This document shows positions 1 to 5,745 of a stretch of 6,620 nt of DNA, one piece after another (position 1 is the stretch's first letter; each line of letters starts with the position of its first letter). The position numbers and the translations under genes were made by a program. The DNA is taken from assembly GCA_036555105.1 (NCBI GenBank), contig DATBMA010000083.1, positions 1 through 6,620 on the forward strand, in the 5' to 3' direction. Source of the DNA: DATBMA01 sp036555105 (lineage in GTDB: Bacteria > Actinomycetota > Acidimicrobiia > Spongiisociales > ZC4RG35). The notes under the pieces are model-generated. The model did no database searches, was not told the origin of the DNA, and saw nothing but the letters and a program-made list of their open reading frames with translations.

Positions 1-1665
1 GACGAGTACGCCCGCCTCCGCCCTGTCTCCGCCACGGAGCTCGGCATCAAGGGCCACGACGATCGATGGACCGACTTCTCGCCTGCAGGATCAGATGCCC
101 TGGCGGACTCGTTCCGCAGCTTCAGGACAGAGATGGCGCGACATCTCGACGATGGGGACCCATGGCGGCGCCACTCCGCCCGGACTGTCGTCGCCTGGCT
201 GGACGAGCGCTTGAGCGAACACGAAGCGGGTGACCATCTACGCGACCTCTCTCACGCGGCCGGGACCATCCAGGACATCCGCGACATCTTCGATCAGATG
301 GACAAGCAGTCCGAGGAGGGCTGGGCCGACATCGCCGTGAGGATGGAGGCGGTCGGCGCAGCTCTCGAGTCGCACCGGGTGGCGCTCGAAGCCGGCCGCG
401 AACAAGGGCTGGCGGTCGCACGGCGTCAGGTGCTGGCGGTGTTGGAGCAGCTGCGGGTGATGGCCGCCGAAGGCTCCTCCTGGGATGCTTTGGGCGCGGA
501 GGCGACCGCCGCAGGTCAGGACGACATCGCTCGCAGGCTGGACACAGCCCGCCCTGCTGCCAAGGCCGCCCTGGGGGAGATGATCCGCTACCTGGAGGAC
601 ACGTACCTGCCGTCAGCCCCGTTGGCCGATGGTGTGGGGGAGGAAAGGTATCTGCGTGCGGCCGACCGCTTCCTCGGCAAGGCGATCGACCTCCGGGAGA
701 CCTATGAGTGGGGCTGGGAGGAAGTCGGTCGGCTGAGCGCAGAGATGGAGGTCATAGCCGAGGAGGTGGCGCCCGGCCTAGGGCTGGCCGGTTGTGTCGA
801 GCTGCTCGAGAACGACGACACCAGGGCCGCCCCCAGCCATCAGGCGTTCCTCACCGTGATGCAGGAGCTGCAGGATCACGCCCTGGACAAGTTGTCCGGC
901 CTCCACTTCGACGTCGACGAGCGAATCCGCAAGGTGACCATCAACTTGTGGCCGCCGGGTGGTGCGCTTGGGGCCAACTACATCGGCCCTTCCGAGGACT
1001 TCATCCGGCCGGGGTCGGTCTGGTACTCACTCGACGAGAGGGTGCAGGTGCCGCTCTGGCAGGAGGTCTCGACCGCCTTTCACGAAGGCTTTCCCGGCCA
1101 CCACCTGCAGGTGGGGACGGCGATGCTGAACGCCGCCAATCTCGATCGGGCCCACCGCCTGCTCATCTGGTATTCGGGCTATGGGGAGGGATGGGCACTG
1201 TACGCAGAGAGGCTCATGCAAGAACTGGACTTGTTCGAGAAGCCTGAGTACGTGCTCGGAATGCTTGCCACCCAGATGTTGCGGGCGTGTCGGGTAGTGG
1301 TCGACATCGGATGCCACCTGGGATACCGGATCCCCGACAGTTCCCCACTGATGGCGGGCGAGGATTGGGGCTACGACCAGGCCGTGAGGATGATGGAGGA
1401 GGTGGCGCTCCAGCCACGCCCGATGGCGGAAAGCGAAGTCAAGCGCTACCTCGGCTGGCCGGGCCAGGCCATCTCGTACAAAATCGGAGAGCGTGAGATC
1501 TACGGCGTTCGTCGCCGGGAGGAGAACCGGCTGGGGCCTGACTTCTCACTGAAGGATTTCCATTCGAGGCTCCTCAACATCGGTGAGGTCCGTCTCGACT
1601 ATCTGGAGGAAGCCCTCCTTCTCTCGGTCAGCAACCGTGACGCTGGAGCGTCGGGTAAGGGTTGA
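1..1665 (+). CDS. DUF885 family putative metallopeptidase (5' end missing)
   Basis: The frame is open from base 1, so the gene begins upstream of the window; 554 residues are visible, close to the usual full length of the family. Residue numbers here count from the window edge. The N-terminal part already carries the family-like R-P-V-S-A-T-E-L-G segment (7-15), so the internal ATG at 133 is not the true start. Other family landmarks are NYIGPSEDF followed by RPG (326-336), the zinc-site-like HEGFPGHH (361-368), GEGWALYAE (395-403), RACRVVVDIGCH (428-439) and WPGQAISYKIG (486-496). H361, E362 and a downstream Glu (E396 or E403) could form a gluzincin-type zinc site; that is inference from motif shape. 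Substrate is unknown, and most DUF885 proteins are annotated only as putative peptidases or lipoproteins. Whether it has a signal peptide cannot be judged because the start is missing. The 3' end overlaps the convergent LysM-M23 gene by 38 nt. Confidence 0.92.
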   Translation, partial: DEYARLRPVSATELGIKGHDDRWTDFSPAGSDALADSFRSFRTEMARHLDDGDPWRRHSARTVVAWLDERLSEHEAGDHLRDLSHAAGTIQDIRDIFDQMDKQSEEGWADIAVRMEAVGAALESHRVALEAGREQGLAVARRQVLAVLEQLRVMAAEGSSWDALGAEATAAGQDDIARRLDTARPAAKAALGEMIRYLEDTYLPSAPLADGVGEERYLRAADRFLGKAIDLRETYEWGWEEVGRLSAEMEVIAEEVAPGLGLAGCVELLENDDTRAAPSHQAFLTVMQELQDHALDKLSGLHFDVDERIRKVTINLWPPGGALGANYIGPSEDFIRPGSVWYSLDERVQVPLWQEVSTAFHEGFPGHHLQVGTAMLNAANLDRAHRLLIWYSGYGEGWALYAERLMQELDLFEKPEYVLGMLATQMLRACRVVVDIGCHLGYRIPDSSPLMAGEDWGYDQAVRMMEEVALQPRPMAESEVKRYLGWPGQAISYKIGEREIYGVRRREENRLGPDFSLKDFHSRLLNIGEVRLDYLEEALLLSVSNRDAGASGKG

Positions 1666-2800
1666 CGGCGGCCCCGCGATTGGGGTGGATCTCGAAGTGG
1701 AGATGAGGGCTGGTGCTGGCGGCGTTGCCCGAGTTGCCGACCTTGCCTATGACATCTCCGGCAGCGACCCGTCCCTCCTTGCCGGAGGCACTGAGGTGGC
1801 TCCCGTAGTAGTTGTTGCCGTCATCGCCGACAAGCTTGAACTGAAGGCCCCCAATCGAACCCGTCAGATACTCGACCACTCCTGACACCGGCGCCCTCAC
1901 ATCGGTGCCTCGCGGTGAGAAGAGGTCGTTGCCCTCGTGGAAGCGCCCGCCCGGCCGGGGGAAGCCCCAGTCGTTGATGTATCTGGCCGCCGGCAAGGGG
2001 CACACCCATCCCGACGATGGCACCTTGAGCTTCTGGCCGACGAAGATCAGGTTGGGGTGGCTGACCGAATTGATCTCGGCGAGACGGGAGGCCGTTACAC
2101 CGTACTTCCGGGCAATGCGATCGAGGCTGTCGCCGCGCACGACGGTGTATGAAGCAGTTGTGGCGGATGGTGCTGCGACGAAGGCGGTGCCCGAGAGACG
2201 CAGCCTGGTGCCGTAGTAGAGGCGAGTGGGATCGGTGATCCCGTTCGCATCCATGAGGGTCTTCACCGAGATGCCGTACTTGCGAGAGATGCCTGCGAGG
2301 GTCTCGCCGCGTTGAACCAGGTGGTACTGGGGGGTGGGAGCTGGCGTGCTCGCCGAAGCCTTCAACGTCAGCTTTTGGCCGATCTTGAGGAAGTCGGGGT
2401 CGGACAGCGAGTTGGCTTGGATCAGCGATGCAACACTCACCCCGTATTGAATGGCGATGCGGCCGAGGCTCTCGCCAGGCTTGACGACGTGGGTCTTGTT
2501 GCCCTCTCCGGGAAGCAGGAGCTGCTGGCCGATGTGGATCACGTCGGGGTCCTCGATGTGATTGACCTCGACCAGGTCGGAGACGCTCACGCCGAGCTTG
2601 CGGGCAATCTGAATGAGGGTGTCGCCTGCCCGAACCTCATACGCAGACGCCGCGGTGATGAGAACGGCCGTGATCATGGCGCCAACGCCTACGGAGCGGA
2701 GCACCCGTCGATACTCACTCGAGGGCTCGTCCTGATGAGCTCGGGCTCTGTGGAATCGTCCGCCCAGATGGCGGCCCTTGCTGAATCGGATTCCGGGCAC
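1628..2800 (-). CDS. LysM-repeat M23 family metallopeptidase (peptidoglycan endopeptidase)
   Basis: A 390-residue predicted zinc endopeptidase that would cleave peptide cross-links in cell-wall peptidoglycan. Order of parts: a basic N-terminus (1-35), one hydrophobic segment (about 36-53) ending in Ala-Ser-Ala that could be a long signal peptide or an anchor, four LysM wall-binding repeats (about 54-97, 103-147, 159-203, 218-261), then the M23 (LytM-like) domain (about 280-385). Zinc ligands are visible as H288 and D292 (HEGND) and H368 of PHLHFE, with H335 and H366 as catalytic histidines, so the enzyme looks active. A longer frame runs up to 2947 but would overlap rlmN. I chose the GTG at 2800 because a strong AGGAGGT ribosome site precedes it by 9 nt. 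A GTG at 2704 would give a shorter, more classical signal peptide but has a weaker ribosome site. It lies 58 nt after rlmN on the same strand, probably co-transcribed, and its 3' end overlaps the DUF885 gene. Confidence 0.93.
   Translation of the reverse strand: MPGIRFSKGRHLGGRFHRARAHQDEPSSEYRRVLRSVGVGAMITAVLITAASAYEVRAGDTLIQIARKLGVSVSDLVEVNHIEDPDVIHIGQQLLLPGEGNKTHVVKPGESLGRIAIQYGVSVASLIQANSLSDPDFLKIGQKLTLKASASTPAPTPQYHLVQRGETLAGISRKYGISVKTLMDANGITDPTRLYYGTRLRLSGTAFVAAPSATTASYTVVRGDSLDRIARKYGVTASRLAEINSVSHPNLIFVGQKLKVPSSGWVCPLPAARYINDWGFPRPGGRFHEGNDLFSPRGTDVRAPVSGVVEYLTGSIGGLQFKLVGDDGNNYYGSHLSASGKEGRVAAGDVIGKVGNSGNAASTSPHLHFEIHPNRGAAVNPYPTLQRHGC
1639..1652. terminator. Small hairpin in the convergent 3' overlap (weak terminator candidate)
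   Basis: GACGC-TGGA-GCGTC forms a perfect 5-bp stem with a 4-nt loop (6 bp if the loop shrinks to GG). It lies between the two opposing stop codons of the DUF885 and LysM-M23 genes, inside both coding sequences. No T-run follows on either strand, so it is not a classical intrinsic terminator; a weak bidirectional stop or a chance palindrome are both possible. Confidence 0.25.
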
Positions 2801-2809
2801 GGAGCCAAT

Positions 2810-2816
2810 ACCTCCT
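2810..2816 (-). promoter_or_regulatory. Strong Shine-Dalgarno site for the LysM-M23 gene
   Basis: On the minus strand AGGAGGT is followed by a 9-nt spacer and GTG at 2800. It is the best ribosome site seen in the window and decides the start of the LysM-M23 gene against the longer and shorter in-frame alternatives. Confidence 0.75.
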
Positions 2817-2827
2817 GCGGCCCCCGA

Positions 2828-2840
2828 CCCGCCCTGCGGG
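2828..2840 (-). repeat. GC-rich inverted repeat between rlmN and the LysM-M23 gene
   Basis: On the minus strand CCCGC-AGG-GCGGG forms a 5-bp, all-GC stem with a 3-nt loop, in the 58-nt gap after the rlmN stop and 11 nt before the downstream Shine-Dalgarno. No T-run follows, so it is not a clear terminator. It could tune read-through or message stability between the two genes, or be chance in GC-rich DNA. Confidence 0.3.
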
Positions 2841-2858
2841 CAGCCTAACCGCCTGACC

Positions 2859-3923
2859 TCAGGTGTCCACCTGGGCCGCACCGTCCACGGCAGGTTGACC
2901 GGACTTGAGGCCAGTTGCCTGCAACCGAAGCTGTCCGCAGGCAGCATCGATGTCGCGTCCCCGGGTGTCCCGCACGGTGGCGGTGATACCGGCGAGAACC
3001 AGCTTGTCGACGAAGGCCCTTATGTGGGCTGTCGATGAGGGTCGCTCAGAAGTGAGCGGAGTGGGATTGAGGGCGATCACATTGACATGAGCTCGCAAAC
3101 GGCGGGCAATGGGAATCAGCTTCTCCGCCTGATCGATCCCGTCGTTCACTCCGTCCATCAGCGTCCACTCGATCGAGATCCTCCTGCCGGTCGCAGCGAA
3201 GTAGTTCGCAGCGGCCGCCTCCACTTCTGCCAGTGGATATCGCTTGTTGATCGGCACCAGGCGGCTGCGAAGCTCGTCGTCGGCGGCATGAAGGCTCACC
3301 GCCAGGTTGACGCGCCATGGCTCCTCGGCCAGGCGGAGCATGCCGGGGACGATGCCGACCGTCGAGACGGTCAGCGATCTGGGGGACAAACCCATGTTCT
3401 CGACCATCCGCCTTATCGACTCACGGACCCGTCGGTAGTTGGCGAGTGGCTCGCCCATTCCCATGAACACGACATTCGTCACTCGATCGGGCGAGGTCGG
3501 CATCGCCCCGGTGCGGAGGAAGGCCTGGGCATATGCGACCTGTGCCACGATCTCGCCGGCTTCGAGATGACGCTCGAAGCCGAACTGTCCGGTCGCGCAG
3601 AACGTGCAGGCGAGGGCACAGCCTGCCTGGCTGGAGATGCAGAGGGTCGTTCGCCTCCGATAGCCCATGAGCACCGCCTCGACCGCGGCACCGTCGTGAC
3701 AGCGGAACAACCACTTGCGAGTCTTTCCTCCGTCACCGACCAGATCACGCTCCACTTGGAAGGGCCACCAATGAGGCGCCAGCCGCGTCCGCATGTAGGC
3801 AGGCAGGCTGGTGGCGTTTTCTGCAGCCAGGACGGGCGTCCTATAGAGCCAGTCCCGCAATTGATCGACGCGATATGAAGGCTCGCCACCGATCAATGTG
3901 GCCAGCGAGGCGGGGTCGACCAT
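2859..3923 (-). CDS. rlmN: 23S rRNA (adenine(2503)-C(2))-methyltransferase / tRNA m2A37 methyltransferase RlmN
   Basis: A radical-SAM methyltransferase that makes 2-methyladenosine at A2503 of 23S rRNA and, in the characterised enzyme, at A37 of some tRNAs; cytoplasmic. Counted from the ATG at 3923 (354 residues, normal length), the radical-SAM cysteines are C102, C106 and C109 in CALACTFC. The two cysteines conserved in RlmN and needed for the methyl-carrier mechanism are also present: C95 in TTLCISSQ and C329 in DIDAACGQL. Further landmarks are MGMGEPLANY (154-163), SLHAADDELR and the near C-terminal RDTRGRDIDAACGQL. All key residues are intact. The start is uncertain: a TTG at 3932 adds three residues, and neither start has a Shine-Dalgarno. 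A -10-like TACGAT lies 6 nt before the TTG, so transcription probably starts about there, giving the ATG a leader of roughly 10 nt. Divergent from the permease gene; likely first gene of a two-gene unit with the LysM-M23 gene. Confidence 0.97.
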   Translation of the reverse strand: MVDPASLATLIGGEPSYRVDQLRDWLYRTPVLAAENATSLPAYMRTRLAPHWWPFQVERDLVGDGGKTRKWLFRCHDGAAVEAVLMGYRRRTTLCISSQAGCALACTFCATGQFGFERHLEAGEIVAQVAYAQAFLRTGAMPTSPDRVTNVVFMGMGEPLANYRRVRESIRRMVENMGLSPRSLTVSTVGIVPGMLRLAEEPWRVNLAVSLHAADDELRSRLVPINKRYPLAEVEAAAANYFAATGRRISIEWTLMDGVNDGIDQAEKLIPIARRLRAHVNVIALNPTPLTSERPSSTAHIRAFVDKLVLAGITATVRDTRGRDIDAACGQLRLQATGLKSGQPAVDGAAQVDT

Positions 3924-3938
3924 GTATGACAAGTGCGC

Positions 3939-3944
3939 ATCGTA
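3939..3944 (-). promoter_or_regulatory. Putative -10 element for rlmN
   Basis: On the minus strand TACGAT (TANNNT form) is followed by 6 nt and then TTG at 3932. The predicted transcription start falls at about 3932-3934. No good -35 hexamer lies 16-18 nt upstream; the nearest TTGACA-like string, TTGGAC, is only 13 nt away. Confidence 0.4.
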
Positions 3945-3949
3945 TGGGT

Positions 3950-3967
3950 CCCTTTCTGTCCAAAGGG
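3950..3967. repeat. Inverted repeat CCCTTT-N6-AAAGGG, possible operator
   Basis: A perfect 6-bp inverted repeat with a 6-nt centre (CTGTCC), in the spacer between the divergent rlmN and permease starts. The arms extend by one wobble and one GC pair as a hairpin. The left arm overlaps the expected -35 of the permease promoter and the right arm sits at the expected -35 of the rlmN promoter, so one bound dimer could affect both genes. No regulator gene is present in the window; the operator role is inference. Confidence 0.35.
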
Positions 3968-3975
3968 GCTAGTCC

Positions 3976-3981
3976 TACACT
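3976..3981 (+). promoter_or_regulatory. Putative -10 element for a leaderless permease message
   Basis: TACACT (TANNNT form) is followed by exactly 6 nt and the ATG at 3988, which would put the transcription start on the A of the start codon. There is no Shine-Dalgarno in front of this ATG. Both facts fit the leaderless promoters common in actinobacteria. The hexamer 17 nt upstream, TTTCTG, is a poor -35. Confidence 0.5.
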
Positions 3982-3987
3982 CGACTC

Positions 3988-5361
3988 ATGTGGCAGAGAA
4001 TCCGGCGGGCCTGGCCGTCGGGTCCGATCGGCTTCTCGGCAGCCCGTCTCGAATCGGGCGACTTCACCGCCGCTGCCTCGGTAACGGCCTTGGGCCTGCC
4101 TGCCACTCTGCTGGGGGCGACGCTGGCGCTGGGCGGGATCCCGTTCAATCAGTTGATCCTGGCCGCTCCCCTGGCCATCCTCCTCGGAGGGTTTCTCCTG
4201 GGCCTGGCGGGGCGGATGGCGTCGGTGACCGGCACTCCGGGGCCATGGCTGCTGCGGCCGGCGCTGGGCTCGGCCGGCTCGATTCCGGTGGTGCTGTCGA
4301 GGCTGGCGCTGACCGTCGGATGGGCCGCCCTGATCATGCAAAAGGCAGGAGCCTGGGCAGCGTCGGCCTTCGAGCAGATGGGGCTTACGGTCGGGGCCGA
4401 CCCGGCGATCATCGGGCTGGGTGTGCTTGCTGCGCTGCTGGCGCTGACCGGGCCAACCTTCGCGGTCACCGTGGTAATGAGGCGGTGGCTCTTCTGGGGC
4501 TCGATCCTCCTCCTATTCGGCCTGGCCTGGCGGCTGTTGTCGATGCCTCCGGGCCCATCGACGCCAGCATCGAACAGCAACTTCTGGGGGGCCTTCGAGA
4601 CCCTCCTCACCCTCGGTCTGATCTGGCTCCCATTCGCCACCGACATCGGCGCCAGAGGGCGGCGTGAGGAGAACACCGGCAATGGCCTCGGATACGGCTT
4701 CGCGGTGGGCGCCCTCCTGGCCGTGTGGGCAGGAGGCGCAGTACTGGCCAAGACGGGCGGGCTCGATCGCCTCGACTCACTTGCCCCTGGCGCATTGGGC
4801 GGTCTGGCAGTGCTTGTCTGGGTCCTGGTGATGGAGGTGGACGGGGCGGCCGCCTCGGGAATCAGCTCGGCCTTCTCACTCTCCGCAATCATCCCCAAGC
4901 TGCCCGGATGGCTGGGTGCGGTATTCGCGGCCGTCGGGGCCACCTCGCTGGCGGTTCTCTTCTCAGCCGACGAGCTCAGCCAGGTCATCGACCTCGCCCT
5001 GGTGGGAGCGGCCGTGGGTGCAGCCCTGTTCCTGAGCGATGCCTACCTGGTGAGGGGCAGGCATTACGGCGCCGACGACATGTTCAGATGGCGGGGCGTC
5101 TACGGCCTGTTCAACTGGCTCGGGCTCCTGTGCTGGGTGCTGGGGGCGGGGTTCATCCTCTGGGCCAGGCCGGTAGGGCCGGCTCCGGTGGTCGAGTTCT
5201 TCAGTGGCTTGCCGGGAGGCGATCTGGGTACCTCAGCCCCTTGGCTGCTGGTTGGGATGGCAGCCGCGACCGGTGTCTATGCGCTGACCGGGAGGCGCCG
5301 CCTCGGCGGTCGCGGCCGGACCTTCAAGATGCGGGGGCTGCAGACGGCTCGCGGGCTCTAG
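3988..5361 (+). CDS. NCS1 family (cytosine/purine permease-like) integral membrane transporter
   Basis: A 457-residue, very hydrophobic protein with about 12 predicted membrane helices, matching the size and shape of NCS1 nucleobase:cation symporters of the LeuT fold. I judge the family from helix layout and several local patterns: R-x-x-LGSAGS-IP with a following GW (90-112), a W-L-P-F-A-T-D segment (213-219) like the W-x-P-x-x-x-D stretch of NCS1 helix 6, and FLSDAYLVRGRHYGADDMF then GVYGLFNW (348-377), which closely resembles the D-Y-(F/Y)-x-V-R-x-x-x-Y plus G-x-Y-x-x-x-N-W signature late in the family. Divergences: the usual D-(Y/F)-(S/T)-R after helix 6 reads D-I-G-A-R (219-223), and the helix-3 region has W112 and Q118 at unusual spacing, so the substrate cannot be called. 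The start is the ATG placed 6 nt after a -10 element, without a ribosome site. The neighbours suggest no substrate. Its last 38 nt overlap the convergent helix-hairpin-helix gene. Confidence 0.82.
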   Translation: MWQRIRRAWPSGPIGFSAARLESGDFTAAASVTALGLPATLLGATLALGGIPFNQLILAAPLAILLGGFLLGLAGRMASVTGTPGPWLLRPALGSAGSIPVVLSRLALTVGWAALIMQKAGAWAASAFEQMGLTVGADPAIIGLGVLAALLALTGPTFAVTVVMRRWLFWGSILLLFGLAWRLLSMPPGPSTPASNSNFWGAFETLLTLGLIWLPFATDIGARGRREENTGNGLGYGFAVGALLAVWAGGAVLAKTGGLDRLDSLAPGALGGLAVLVWVLVMEVDGAAASGISSAFSLSAIIPKLPGWLGAVFAAVGATSLAVLFSADELSQVIDLALVGAAVGAALFLSDAYLVRGRHYGADDMFRWRGVYGLFNWLGLLCWVLGAGFILWARPVGPAPVVEFFSGLPGGDLGTSAPWLLVGMAAATGVYALTGRRRLGGRGRTFKMRGLQTARGL

Positions 5362-5686
5362 CCTCGTCGATCCATTGGCTGGCCCGGTCCTTGGACACCG
5401 AGGCTGCAGCCGCCACTGTCTCGGCCTCGCTGGCGGCCAGCGACCTCGCATCGGCAATCCCTGCCTTCTCGAGTCGGGCGGCGTAGGTCGGCCCGATGCC
5501 GGAGATGTCGGTGACCGGCATCGACGGCTGCGACTCCTCGGGCGGAGGGCTGCCGGGGCCGGCGGTGCGGAAACGCGGTGGCTCCTCGTCACGCTCGAGT
5601 CCGACGGTGATGATCCGGTCCCGAAGAAGCCACACCACCGCGGCCACCGCCCCGGTGATGCCGATCACCTTGGTGAGACGATTCAC
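5324..5686 (-). CDS. Small membrane-anchored helix-hairpin-helix domain protein
   Basis: A 120-residue protein of unknown function. One hydrophobic helix (about 5-21) is followed by a short basic/acidic stretch, a Pro/Gly/Ser/Glu-rich linker (about 35-57), and a C-terminal tandem helix-hairpin-helix fold (about 59-110) with the DISGIGPTYAARLEKAGI motif and a second half ending in S-Q-W-I-D-E-A-R. This domain resembles the HhH/DUF4332-like modules that bind DNA or proteins. Which side of the membrane the domain faces is unclear because basic residues flank both ends of the helix. I chose the GTG at 5686 because an AGGG ribosome-site remnant lies 8 nt before it; a GTG at 5695 would add three residues (MPK) but has no spaced ribosome site. 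The 3' end overlaps the convergent permease gene. Upstream, a 59-nt spacer from this start separates it from the divergent oxidoreductase gene, and I see no convincing promoter there on either strand. Confidence 0.82.
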   Translation of the reverse strand: MNRLTKVIGITGAVAAVVWLLRDRIITVGLERDEEPPRFRTAGPGSPPPEESQPSMPVTDISGIGPTYAARLEKAGIADARSLAASEAETVAAAASVSKDRASQWIDEARAREPSAAPAS

Positions 5687-5732
5687 CTTTGGCACCCTAG
5701 CCCGCGGCTGCCTGCAGTTACCGTGCCGCCCC

Positions 5733-5736
5733 GAGG
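5733..5736 (+). promoter_or_regulatory. Shine-Dalgarno site for the LLM oxidoreductase
   Basis: GAGG with a 9-nt spacer precedes the GTG at 5746. It supports this start, which also gives the family-like N-terminus MKVDYYFEP. Confidence 0.5.
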
Positions 5737-5745
5737 CAACTAACC

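Noticed and set aside
2801..2947. N-terminal extension of the LysM-M23 gene back to 2947
   Set aside because: It would overlap the end of rlmN by 89 nt and adds no recognisable sequence, while a strong Shine-Dalgarno marks the GTG at 2800.
3087..3878. Long open plus-strand frame of 263 codons opposite rlmN
   Set aside because: It lies fully inside rlmN, whose catalytic motifs are intact; the translation has low complexity and no recognisable domain. It is a frame kept open by high GC.
3841..4341. Minus-strand frame covering the rlmN/permease spacer
   Set aside because: It overlaps two real genes in wrong frames, reads as Gln/Arg-rich low-complexity sequence and has no domain.
4149..4988. 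Long open minus-strand frame of 279 codons opposite the permease gene
   Set aside because: Translation is Ser/Pro/Arg/Ala-rich without domain features, and the opposite strand encodes well-formed membrane helices with family motifs.
5696..5745. Promoters or operator in the divergent spacer before the oxidoreductase
   Set aside because: Only short chance-level matches (TAACTG on the minus strand, a repeated ACCGTG) at wrong spacings; no -10/-35 pair could be supported.
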